Source: Paraburkholderia sp. HP33-1 (lineage in GTDB: Bacteria > Pseudomonadota > Gammaproteobacteria > Burkholderiales > Burkholderiaceae). Taken from it: a stretch of 64,000 nt of DNA. How positions within the stretch are numbered: the stretch's first letter is position 1; the number at the start of each line of letters is the position of its first letter. The position numbers were made by a program, and so were the translations under genes. The stretch lies in the NCBI RefSeq assembly GCF_021390595.1, contig NZ_JAJEJR010000001.1, positions 186,001 to 250,000 on the forward strand. Direction: 5' to 3'. The notes below the pieces were generated by a model. That model was not told the origin of the DNA and made no database searches. It worked only from the letters and a program-made list of their open reading frames with translations. Below are positions 1 to 7,761 of this stretch, in pieces.

Positions 1-419
1 AAGTCGTCGCAGTATTCGCCCGGCGCTTTCACCTTCACGAGGCGGCCGTCGTTCTTGTAGCACCAGGCGTGGAACGGGCACGTAAAGGTCGACTGGTTGC
101 CCTTGGTCATGCGCGTGAGCGTCGCGCCGCGGTGCTGGCACGCGTTGATCATCGCGTTCAGGTTGCCGGCGCTGTCGCGCGAGATGATCAGCGGCTGGCG
201 GCCCGCGCGCATCGTCAGGAAATCGTTCTTGTTGGGAATTTCGCTTTCGTGGCACGCATAGATCCAGGCCTTCTCGAAGATGTACTCCATCTCGAGCAAG
301 AACAGCTCGGGCTCCGTGAACATTTCGCGGGCAATCCGGTACACGCCTTCCGCCGGGCGGAAGTCCAGACAGCCGCTAACGAATTCGCGCCATTCGGAGG
401 CGCTGCGCTTTTCGCTCAT
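1..419 (-). CDS. antA: Anthranilate 1,2-dioxygenase large (alpha) subunit, partial
   Basis: N-terminal 139 residues of a ring-hydroxylating dioxygenase alpha subunit; the rest lies beyond base 1. A Rieske [2Fe-2S] motif is visible: Cys94-x-His96 (CQHRGA) and Cys114-x2-His117 (CPFHAW). The opening residues and the KVKAPGEY segment after the cluster resemble AntA rather than BenA, whose N-terminus differs. The family converts anthranilate to catechol with a reductase partner and a small beta subunit, neither in view. The ATG at 419 follows an AAGGAGAG ribosome site at 427-434. Expression is probably driven by the promoter and direct repeats at 467-527. A benzoate-type dioxygenase is the alternative, but fits less well. 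Confidence 0.85.
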   Translation of the reverse strand, partial: MSEKRSASEWREFVSGCLDFRPAEGVYRIAREMFTEPELFLLEMEYIFEKAWIYACHESEIPNKNDFLTMRAGRQPLIISRDSAGNLNAMINACQHRGATLTRMTKGNQSTFTCPFHAWCYKNDGRLVKVKAPGEYCDD

Positions 420-466
420 GATGTGTCTCTCCTTGTGTCCAATCGTTTGAACGCGACAGACTCGAT

Positions 467-495
467 TGAATACCCAAGGGGCGAGGCGAACTATC
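467..495 (-). promoter_or_regulatory. Probable antA promoter (-35/-10)
   Basis: On the minus strand GATAGT (490-495) and TATTCA (467-472) are separated by exactly 17 bp and lie about 50-75 bp upstream of the antA ATG. The weak -35 overlaps the proximal GGATAG half of the direct repeat at 491-527. That is the geometry expected of a promoter activated by an AraC/XylS-family protein such as AntR. No transcript data are available, so the call is inferential. Confidence 0.5.
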
Positions 496-527
496 CAGCC
501 AATTTGCATTCGCTATCCGAATAATTT
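491..527 (-). promoter_or_regulatory. AraC/XylS-type direct-repeat operator upstream of antA
   Basis: Two 15-bp direct repeats of the form CTATCC-N4-AATTT (plus strand) lie at 491-505 and 513-527, with starts 22 bp apart, about two helical turns. Read on the antA strand, each is AAATT-N4-GGATAG, and GGATA fits the GGNTA half of XylS/BenR-type boxes. The proximal repeat overlaps the candidate -35. AntR/AndR activators of anthranilate dioxygenase genes belong to this family, so these are likely the activator sites. The regulator gene is not in the window. Confidence 0.5.
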
Positions 528-730
528 GGCGGCGGCTGGAGAGCGTCGCAATCGGGCGCGGATGCCCGCTGGTGGGACTCGCCGACGGGAAAAAACCTGT
601 TTATTCGAAGGATTGCCGGGCCGCCGGGTCTGCTACGCTACCGATTCGTAGGTCGTGTTTTGAGGGTAATCACCGAGGCGCGGCCGCTCCTTCACGCGCG
701 TCCTTCAGCGCATGTCAGAACGAAATACGC

Positions 731-2233
731 ATGGTGACGCGCCGACCGAATGCCGTAATTGCGATCAGCGTCGTGCTGGCTGGCGCGATTCTCGCGATCG
801 CTGTTTTCCTGCTCGCACAGATGCACGACGACGCGTTGCGGCGCGCGCAGGACTCCGTCGCCAACATTTCCCTGCTGGTTGAGCGCGACGTGTCGCGCAA
901 TCTGGAGATCTACGACCTGTCGCTGCGCGCGGTGATCAACGGACTCAAGCAGCCGGGCGCGCTCGAGTTGCCGCCGCAGATCCGTCAGATGGTGCTGTTC
1001 GACGGCTCGATCAGCGCGAAGGACATGGGTTCGGTATTCGTGCTCGACGAAAACGGCAACGTGCGTTTCGATTCGCGCGCGTGGCCGCCGCGTGCGAATA
1101 ATCATGCCGACCGCGATTACTTCAAGGTGCATCGCGATTCGCCCGGCGTCGGCCTCTACATCAGCCATCCGTTCAGCCCGAGCGGCACCGAGGAGGACCT
1201 GCGCATCGCGCTGAGCCGGCGCATCGCCCGGCCGGACGGTAGCTTCGGCGGCGTGGTAGTCGGCACGATGCGCCTCACCTATTTCCGTCGGCTGTTCGAC
1301 GGCATGAAGCTCGGGCCGAGCGGCTCGATGGCGCTGATGCTGAGCGACGGCACCATGTTGATGCGTCGTCCTTACGATCCAAAAATAATCGGCATCAACC
1401 TGACGGGCACCGCCAACTACTCGCGCTTCACCACGCAGCAGAGCGGCGACTTCTTCGGCACTGCGGCGATCGATGGTGTCGAGCGCTGGTACGCGTTTCG
1501 TCATATCGATACCTATCCGCTGATTCTCGACGTCGCGCTCTCGACGCGCGACATCTACGTCGAATGGCGGCGGCGCGCCTGGATCATCGGCACGCTGATC
1601 GGCGCGCTCGATGTGACAATCGTCGCTCTCGCTTTCCTGTTCTCGTCCCAGTTGCGCCTGCGCCGCGCGGCCGAGGACGAGTTGCGCGAACTCGCGCGCA
1701 CCGACGGGCTGACAGGCCTGAACAATCGCCGCGCGTTCGAGGAGCACGTGAACGACGAATGGCGCCGCGCGCAGCGCGACGACCGGCCGCTGTCGCTGCT
1801 TTTGATCGACGTCGACAACTTCAAAGGCTTCAACGATCTGTATGGCCATTCGGCCGGCGACGAGGCGCTGATCGGCGCCGCGCGCTGTATCGCGCAGAAC
1901 GCGCGGCGGCCGGGCGACACGGCCGCGCGCTTCGGCGGCGAGGAGTTCGCGGTGCTGCTGCCCGACACCGACGCGGCGGGTGCGCAGCGGATCGCCGAGC
2001 AGATCCGCGCGGCGGTGCAGGCGCTGCAATGCCGCCACGTGGCGAGTGCGCATCACGTGCTGACGGTGAGCGTCGGCGCGGCGACCGCGCACGGCGCGCT
2101 GATCGCGACGAGCCGCGCGCTCATCGACGCCGCCGACCAGGCGCTTTACCGGGCGAAGGATGCCGGCCGCAATCGGGTGATGGTGTACGGCGCGACGGCG
2201 GACACGGACGCGTACACGTGCGTCGCGAATTGA
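731..2233 (+). CDS. Membrane-anchored diguanylate cyclase with periplasmic sensor domain
   Basis: A 500-residue protein predicted to make cyclic di-GMP from two GTP at the inner membrane. An N-terminal TM helix (about 8-28) is followed by a large extracytoplasmic Cache/PDC-like sensor region, a second TM helix near 280-300, and a GGDEF domain. The active-site motif is GGEEF at 402-406. An RxxD inhibitory I-site (RPGD, 393-396) sits five residues before it, so product inhibition is expected. The ATG at 731 is preferred over upstream in-frame starts because it places the TM helix directly at the N-terminus. An EAL protein lies 3.5 kb downstream. The ligand of the sensor domain cannot be read from the sequence. 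Confidence 0.9.
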   Translation: MVTRRPNAVIAISVVLAGAILAIAVFLLAQMHDDALRRAQDSVANISLLVERDVSRNLEIYDLSLRAVINGLKQPGALELPPQIRQMVLFDGSISAKDMGSVFVLDENGNVRFDSRAWPPRANNHADRDYFKVHRDSPGVGLYISHPFSPSGTEEDLRIALSRRIARPDGSFGGVVVGTMRLTYFRRLFDGMKLGPSGSMALMLSDGTMLMRRPYDPKIIGINLTGTANYSRFTTQQSGDFFGTAAIDGVERWYAFRHIDTYPLILDVALSTRDIYVEWRRRAWIIGTLIGALDVTIVALAFLFSSQLRLRRAAEDELRELARTDGLTGLNNRRAFEEHVNDEWRRAQRDDRPLSLLLIDVDNFKGFNDLYGHSAGDEALIGAARCIAQNARRPGDTAARFGGEEFAVLLPDTDAAGAQRIAEQIRAAVQALQCRHVASAHHVLTVSVGAATAHGALIATSRALIDAADQALYRAKDAGRNRVMVYGATADTDAYTCVAN

Positions 2234-2380
2234 CGCGCTTCCCAGTCGCGCTTGTCGGCCCGCTTCTCAGCCCGCTTGCCAGCCCTTATTGCTCTCCGTA
2301 AACTCGCGCGTAACTTTGCCGGACCCACGCCGCAGTGCGTGATCGATACACACCACGCCGACCCTGAGGAGAATCCCGCG

Positions 2381-3688
2381 ATGGCCGCATCCTATTTCCC
2401 CCGCTGGCGCCGCCAGCCTGCCGCCGCCGAGGGCGGCATCGTCGGCATCGACGAACGGCTCGGTTGGCCGCAAATGTTCGCGATGGGCGTCCAGCACGTC
2501 GTCGCGATGTTCGGTGCGACCGTGCTCGCGCCGTTGCTGATGGGCTTTGATCCGAACCTGTGCATCTTCATGTCGGGGATCGGCACGCTGCTGTTCTTCG
2601 TGCTCGTCGGCGGCCGCGTGCCGAGCTATCTCGGGTCGAGCTTCGCGTTCATCGGGCTCGTGATCGCGGTGACGGGCTACGGCGGACACGGCGCGAATCC
2701 GAACATTCCGGTCGCGCTGGGCGGCATCATCGCGTGCGGTGTCGCGTACGGGGTAATCGGACTGATCGTGTCGGCGGTCGGCACTGGCTGGATCGAGACG
2801 CTGATGCCGCCGGTCGTGACCGGTGCGATCGTCTGCGTGATCGGCCTGAACCTCGCGCCGATCGCCGTGCACGGCGTGAGCGGCAGCAACTTCGATTCGT
2901 GGATGGCGCTCGTGACGGTGCTGTGCGTCGGCGCGGTCGCGGTGTTCACGCGCGGCATGCTGCAGCGTCTGCTGATCCTGGTCGGCCTGCTGCTTGCCTA
3001 CGTCATTTACGCGATCGTCACGAACGGCCTCGGCATGGGCAAGCCGATCGATTTCTCGATCGTCGCGAACGCCGCGTGGTTCGGCATGCCGCAGTTCATG
3101 TCGCCGGTGTTCGACCCGCACGCGATGACGCTGCTCGCGCCGGTCGCGGTGATTCTCGTCGCCGAAAACCTCGGTCACATCAAGGCCGTGAGCGCGATGA
3201 CCGGCCAGAACCTCGACCGCTATATCGGCCGCGCGTTTATCGGCGATGCGCTCGCGACGATCGTGTCCGGCTTCGCGGGCGGCACCGGCGTGACGACGTA
3301 CGCGGAGAACATCGGCGTGATGGCAGTGACGAAAATCTATTCGACGCTGGTGTTCGTGATCGCCGCGCTGATCGCCATCGTGCTCGGCTTCTCGCCGAAG
3401 TTCGGCGCGGTGATCCAGACCATTCCGGGCCCGGTACTGGGTGGTGTGTCGATCGTCGTGTTCGGGCTGATCGCGGTAACCGGCGCGCGCATCTGGGTCG
3501 TCAACAAGGTCGACTTCTCCGACAACCGCAATCTGATCGTGGCGGCCGTCACGCTCGTGCTCGGCGCCGGCGACTTCTCGTTGAAGCTCGGCAGCTTCGG
3601 GCTCGGCGGCATCGGCACCGCGACGTTCGGCGCGATCATCCTGTACACGCTGTTGAGCAGAAGGCCGAAGCAAGGGCCGGTGGCCTGA
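2381..3688 (+). CDS. Nucleobase:cation symporter-2 family permease (RutG/UraA type, uracil)
   Basis: A 435-residue polytopic inner-membrane protein of the NCS2/NAT family, which imports uracil or xanthine with protons. The nucleobase-transporter signature is present as AENIGVMAVTK, with a second AENLGH segment on the paired helix. Much of the sequence (for example MGVQHVVAMFGATVL and GGRVPSYLGSS) reads like Escherichia coli RutG. The ATG at 2381 follows a GAGGAG ribosome site about 10 bp upstream; earlier starts would add a non-conserved basic tail. No rut pyrimidine-degradation genes are nearby, so the RutG resemblance suggests uracil as substrate but does not prove pathway membership. Confidence 0.88.
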   Translation: MAASYFPRWRRQPAAAEGGIVGIDERLGWPQMFAMGVQHVVAMFGATVLAPLLMGFDPNLCIFMSGIGTLLFFVLVGGRVPSYLGSSFAFIGLVIAVTGYGGHGANPNIPVALGGIIACGVAYGVIGLIVSAVGTGWIETLMPPVVTGAIVCVIGLNLAPIAVHGVSGSNFDSWMALVTVLCVGAVAVFTRGMLQRLLILVGLLLAYVIYAIVTNGLGMGKPIDFSIVANAAWFGMPQFMSPVFDPHAMTLLAPVAVILVAENLGHIKAVSAMTGQNLDRYIGRAFIGDALATIVSGFAGGTGVTTYAENIGVMAVTKIYSTLVFVIAALIAIVLGFSPKFGAVIQTIPGPVLGGVSIVVFGLIAVTGARIWVVNKVDFSDNRNLIVAAVTLVLGAGDFSLKLGSFGLGGIGTATFGAIILYTLLSRRPKQGPVA

Positions 3689-3696
3689 GCGTTGAT

Positions 3697-3723
3697 CGGC
3701 ACCGGCGTCTCACCCGCCGGTGC
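3697..3723. terminator. Bidirectional hairpin between convergent genes
   Basis: A perfect 10-bp inverted repeat (GGCACCGGCG ... CGCCGGTGCC) with a 7-nt loop sits between the converging permease and antiporter genes. The U-tract is poor on both sides. It is probably a shared terminator, but a weak one or one assisted by Rho. Confidence 0.6.
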
Positions 3724-3747
3724 CGTTGTTGATGCGGCAGCGAACCC

Positions 3748-5403
3748 CTACCTGTTGCGCGCGGTCAGCGCCGTCTCCGACAGATCCACCTCGCGCATCA
3801 GCTTGTTCAACGTCTCGTCGTTGATCCGCTGGCTGTTGCGCAAATCGAGCAGCGCCTTGCGTTCGGCGCGCATCGCCGCGAGCTTCATGCGAAATTCGAG
3901 CGCATCGGCGCGGCGCGCCAGTTCGCGCGGCGCCTGGTCTTCGTTGAGCGTCGCGAGGCGGCGGCGGTATAGGTCCATCACGCGCGCCGTCACGTCAGTC
4001 GCATACGCCTGCGCCGATTCCTCGAGATCCGCGGACACGCTGTCGTGCAGATGATCGACCGCGCGAATCGCCGCCTGTGCGGCGAGCGTACGCGCGAGCG
4101 CTTCCTCGGCCGCATGCGGGTCCTTGCCGCGCCGCCAGCCGCGCAGCAACAGCGGCAACGCGGCCACCGCCACCAGCAGCGACAGCAGGATCACGCCCGA
4201 CGCGATGAAGATCGCCAGATCGCGTCCCGGCAGCGGCGTACCGTTGGGCAGCAACTGCGGCAGCGACAACACGCCCGCGAGCGTCACCGCGCCGCGCACG
4301 CCCGCCACCGTCGTCACCGACACCATGCGCAATCCCGGCACCGCGTTGGCGACGCCGTGCTTCGCCGCGCCGCGGCTCGCGAACCAGCGCAGCAGCCACA
4401 CCCACACGAAGCGCATCGCATACAGCGCGGCCGCGACCGCGACGATGTAACCGGTCAGCAGCGCGACCTGCGCGTCGCTGGTTTCGTGCGCGTCGAGTAG
4501 CGCGCGGCCGAGGATGTGCGGAAACTGCAGGCCCAGCATGATGAACACCATGCCGTTGAAGACGAACTCGATCATCGTCCACGTGCTCGTCGCCCGCACG
4601 CGCGAGGCGACCTGCCACGTATCCGCGATGCTCGCGTAGTTCATCATCATGCCGGCGGAGACCGCGGCGAGGATGCCCGACAGTTCGAACCGCTCAGCGG
4701 TCAGATAGGCGGCGAACGGAATCAACAGCGTCATGACGACACCGGGGGCGGGGTCGCCTTCCTGGGTGACATTGAGGAAACGCGCGGACACGAAGCTGAA
4801 CACCGCGCTCACGGCCGCGCCGACCGCGAGGCCGCCCACCGCGATGATCACGAAGCTCACCGACGCTTCACGCAACGAGAACGTGCCGGTCAGCGCCGCG
4901 GCGATCGCGAACTTTAGCGCGACGAGGCCCGACGCGTCGTTCATCAGCGCCTCTCCTTCGAGGATATGCATCAGTTGTCCAGGAATCTTGCCCTTGCCGG
5001 CGATGCCCGATAGCGCGACCGCGTCGGTCGGCGACAGCACCGCGGCGAGTGCGAACGCGACCGGCAGCGAGATCTGCGGCACCAGCGCGTGGACGAAGTA
5101 GCCGACCACCAGCACCGTCATGAACACGAGACCGAGTGCGAGCATCAGGATCGCGCGGCGCGCCATGAAGAACTCGCGCTTCGGAATGCGCCAGCCATCC
5201 GCGAACAGCAGCGGTGGAATGAACAGCAGCATGAAGATTTCCGGATCGAACGCGACGTGCAATTCGAGGCGCGGCCACGCGAGCATCGCGCCGATCGCAA
5301 TCTGCACGAGCGGCAGCGGCAACTTGAACGGCAACGTGCGGGTCAGCACGCCGGACGCCGCGACGGCGAGCAGCAGGATCAGGACGGTGAAGACAATTTC
5401 CAT
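3748..5403 (-). CDS. Na+/H+ antiporter, CPA1 (NhaP/YjcE-like) family
   Basis: A 551-residue membrane antiporter expected to extrude Na+ (or K+) in exchange for protons. About 12 hydrophobic segments fill residues 1-420. CPA1 hallmarks are visible: SPTDAVALSGI at 124-134 and the ion-binding Asn-Asp pair in NDASG at 155-159. A C-terminal cytoplasmic region of about 125 residues is rich in charged helices and probably regulatory. The gene converges on the permease and diverges from the EAL gene, so it appears to be a single-gene unit. The transported ion cannot be decided from sequence. Confidence 0.9.
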   Translation of the reverse strand: MEIVFTVLILLLAVAASGVLTRTLPFKLPLPLVQIAIGAMLAWPRLELHVAFDPEIFMLLFIPPLLFADGWRIPKREFFMARRAILMLALGLVFMTVLVVGYFVHALVPQISLPVAFALAAVLSPTDAVALSGIAGKGKIPGQLMHILEGEALMNDASGLVALKFAIAAALTGTFSLREASVSFVIIAVGGLAVGAAVSAVFSFVSARFLNVTQEGDPAPGVVMTLLIPFAAYLTAERFELSGILAAVSAGMMMNYASIADTWQVASRVRATSTWTMIEFVFNGMVFIMLGLQFPHILGRALLDAHETSDAQVALLTGYIVAVAAALYAMRFVWVWLLRWFASRGAAKHGVANAVPGLRMVSVTTVAGVRGAVTLAGVLSLPQLLPNGTPLPGRDLAIFIASGVILLSLLVAVAALPLLLRGWRRGKDPHAAEEALARTLAAQAAIRAVDHLHDSVSADLEESAQAYATDVTARVMDLYRRRLATLNEDQAPRELARRADALEFRMKLAAMRAERKALLDLRNSQRINDETLNKLMREVDLSETALTARNR

Positions 5404-5724
5404 CGTGTGTTCCGGGCGGATGAAGGGGGTGTGCTGGGGAGGGGCCAGATGTCAAACGTCGAGTGTAGCCCGGCCCCGCGCGCTTGCCGCAAGCTTCGCG
5501 GCGAAGCTCACAACGAGCCGCGCACCGCAACGGTGCGCGGCGCGCCCACGGTCGGCGCATGAACCTTGTCGCCGGTGCAATCTTCCGGTGGAGTCACAGC
5601 GCAATGTGCGCCACCGTGCGCATAGACCTTGCTTAACCTGCAACGATGACGCACATTTTTAGAATCGGCATCGGTCGCGTTGCTCCCGCGTTCGGACCGG
5701 CCGATTCTTGCGTGAGAGGATTGC
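5404..5724. other. Intergenic region with two strong consecutive hairpins
   Basis: This spacer lies between the divergent antiporter and EAL genes. It contains two perfect inverted repeats 9 bp apart: AGCTTCG-CGG-CGAAGCT at 5492-5508 and GCCGCGCACC-GCAAC-GGTGCGCGGC at 5517-5541. Neither is followed by a U-tract. A possible -10 box TAGAAT lies at 5660-5665, upstream of the EAL start, without a convincing -35. Confidence 0.55.
5492..5541. repeat. Tandem pair of perfect inverted repeats
   Basis: Two adjacent stem-loops: a 7-bp stem with a 3-nt loop, and a 10-bp GC-rich stem with a 5-nt loop. They lie between divergently transcribed genes, so a simple terminator role is unlikely. They could be REP-like elements or a protein-binding site. 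Confidence 0.6.
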
Positions 5725-7011
5725 ATGACGATTGCGCAACAGGACAGGGCGGCGAGCGTGCCGCACGGCTTCGAGGTCGAGGTGACCTCGGGCCTTCAAC
5801 GCTATTCGGTGCAGCATGGCGAGCTGACGCTGACGAGCGTGTTTCAGCCGATTTTCAGCCTTTCGCACATGCGCGCGGTCGGCTACGAGGGCTTGCTGCG
5901 CGCGCACGACGCGCTCGATTGCGCGGTGTCGGCGCTCGACGTATTCGGTGAGGCCGCGCGGATCGGCGACGCGCTGCACATCGACCGGCTCGCACAGACG
6001 CTGCATCTGGAGAACTTCAAGGTGCTCGGTGCCGAGCGCGAGTGGCTGTTTCTGAACGTGCACCCGGGCGTGCTGACCGACCCGTATCTCTCGGCGGCGC
6101 TGCTCGCGAATCTGCGGCGGCTCGATCTGTCGCCGCGACGCGTCGTGCTCGAAGTGCTCGAGCAGCGCGCCGAAGATCTCGATCGGCTCGCCGACGCGGT
6201 GCGCGAGTTTCGCGAGCGCGGTTTCCTCATCGCGCTCGACGATTTCGGCGCGGGACATTCGAACATCGAGCGGATCTGGCAACTGAATCCCGACATCGTG
6301 AAGCTCGACCGCATCATGCTGTCGCACGCCGCGCATCGTGCCGACATGGCGACGATCCTGCCGGGGCTCGTGTCGCTGCTGCATGAGGCGGGCAAGCTCG
6401 TGCTGATCGAAGGCGTCGAAACCGAGCACGAAGCGCAGATGGCGCTCGCCTGCAATGCCGACTTCGTGCAGGGCTTTTTCTTCGGCCGGCCGAGTCCGGG
6501 TGTCGCCGATGCGATCCACGCGGCCGCCTGCATCGGCGAAGTCACCGAGCGCTATCGCGAGCAGGCCGAGGCGCGCGAGCGGCGCAGCGCGACTCGGCTC
6601 GCGCCCTATGTGCGCGCCTTCGAGCGCGCCGCGGAGCGCCTCGCCGCAGGCGAGCCGCTCGACGAGGTGTGCTGGAATTTCCTCGCGCTCGATCACGCGG
6701 CGCGCTGTTTTCTGCTCGACGCGAAAGGGCGCCAGGCGGGCCGCAACGTCGTGCTGCGCGCCGATCGCGCGGCGCGCGAAACGCGCTTTCTGCCACTCGC
6801 CGATGCGCAGGGCGCGAACTGGCTGCGTCGTCCGTACTTCAGCGTCGCGATCAATGCGCCGGAGCGCGTGCACGTGACGCGGCCGTATCTGTCGATCAAC
6901 GAGGCGTTGCCGTGCGTGACGCTGTCGGTGGCGACGCGGGTCGGCAGCGAGATCTGCGTGCTGTGCGGCGATATCGACTGGGTCGAGCAGGAGCGCGACG
7001 CGCGCATCTGA
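5725..7011 (+). CDS. EAL-domain cyclic di-GMP phosphodiesterase with C-terminal sensor-like domain
   Basis: A 428-residue soluble protein predicted to cleave c-di-GMP to pGpG. The signature is EGLLR at 55-59 in place of EALLR; the leading Glu that binds metal is kept. Further conserved elements follow: NVHP, LEVLEQ, the DDFGAGHS loop from 172, VKLD, EGVE and QGFFFGRP. The family's catalytic residues therefore look complete and the enzyme should be active. The C-terminal 140 or so residues resemble the PDC-like tail seen behind some EAL domains (YkuI type) and may sense a ligand. The cutC gene follows after 35 bp and could be co-transcribed. Confidence 0.9.
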   Translation: MTIAQQDRAASVPHGFEVEVTSGLQRYSVQHGELTLTSVFQPIFSLSHMRAVGYEGLLRAHDALDCAVSALDVFGEAARIGDALHIDRLAQTLHLENFKVLGAEREWLFLNVHPGVLTDPYLSAALLANLRRLDLSPRRVVLEVLEQRAEDLDRLADAVREFRERGFLIALDDFGAGHSNIERIWQLNPDIVKLDRIMLSHAAHRADMATILPGLVSLLHEAGKLVLIEGVETEHEAQMALACNADFVQGFFFGRPSPGVADAIHAAACIGEVTERYREQAEARERRSATRLAPYVRAFERAAERLAAGEPLDEVCWNFLALDHAARCFLLDAKGRQAGRNVVLRADRAARETRFLPLADAQGANWLRRPYFSVAINAPERVHVTRPYLSINEALPCVTLSVATRVGSEICVLCGDIDWVEQERDARI

Positions 7012-7046
7012 CATGATGTCGTTTTCAACGACACCGGGTTGCCCTC

Positions 7047-7748
7047 ATGTCCGTGCTGCTCGAAGTGATTGCCACGACCGTCGCCGATGCGCGCGTTGCC
7101 GCGCAGGCCGGCGCTGACCGTCTCGAACTCGTGACCGCGATGGGTGAGGGCGGTCTGACGCCGAGTGTGGGGTTGATCGAGGCGGTGGTTTCTGCGGTTG
7201 GCGTCCCTGTGCGAGTGATCGTGCGGCCGCATAGCCGCTCGTTCGTCTACGACGCCGACGACCTTGCGGTGATGCTGCGCGACATCCGTGTCGTGAAGGC
7301 GGCTGGCGCGAACGGCATCGTGATCGGCATGCTCGATACTCAGGGCCGGATCGATCGCGAAGGCCTCGCGCGTGCGTGCGAGGCCGCCGATGGCCTCGCG
7401 ATCACATTCCACCGCGCGTTCGACGAAGCGCGCGATCTGCGCGAAGCGCTCGACGTGCTGCTCGGTTTCGAGGCGGTGACGAATCTGCTGACGTCGGGGG
7501 GAAAGCCGTCGGTGCTGCACGCGCAAGCAATGATTAGCGAACTGGTGCGGCAAGCGTCAGGCTCGCATTGCACGGTGCTCGCGGGTGCCGGATTGACAGT
7601 CGATGCGGTTGCGGACTTCGTAAGCAGAACGCACGTCGAGGCCGTGCATTTCGGCTCCGGCGTGCGCGTGAACGGCAACGGACTCGCGCCGATCGATCCG
7701 GCGAAAGTCACGCAGGTGAGGGCGCTGCTCGACGCGACCCAACGGTGA
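7047..7748 (+). CDS. cutC: CutC family copper homeostasis protein
   Basis: A 233-residue TIM-barrel protein of the CutC family, cytoplasmic. Recognisable elements are the opening LLEVIATTVADA, the GADRLELV strand-loop, VIVRPHSRSF, ITFHRAFD and the LLTSGG/GAGL loops. The family is linked genetically to copper tolerance in some bacteria, but its biochemical role is unsettled. The gene lies 35 bp behind the EAL gene and converges with the oxidoreductase gene, the stop codons being only 13 bp apart. No copper transporter or chaperone is close by. Confidence 0.92.
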   Translation: MSVLLEVIATTVADARVAAQAGADRLELVTAMGEGGLTPSVGLIEAVVSAVGVPVRVIVRPHSRSFVYDADDLAVMLRDIRVVKAAGANGIVIGMLDTQGRIDREGLARACEAADGLAITFHRAFDEARDLREALDVLLGFEAVTNLLTSGGKPSVLHAQAMISELVRQASGSHCTVLAGAGLTVDAVADFVSRTHVEAVHFGSGVRVNGNGLAPIDPAKVTQVRALLDATQR

Positions 7749-7761
7749 GCAGCGCAACGAA

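Larger units (their letters stand above)
420..730. other. Divergent intergenic region antA / diguanylate cyclase
   Basis: This 311-bp spacer holds the antA ribosome site, promoter and direct repeats in its left half. The right half (about 530-730) leads into the diguanylate cyclase gene. An open frame runs in from 572, but the stretch before 731 gives a low-complexity basic translation without family character, so I treat it as untranslated leader. Confidence 0.5.
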
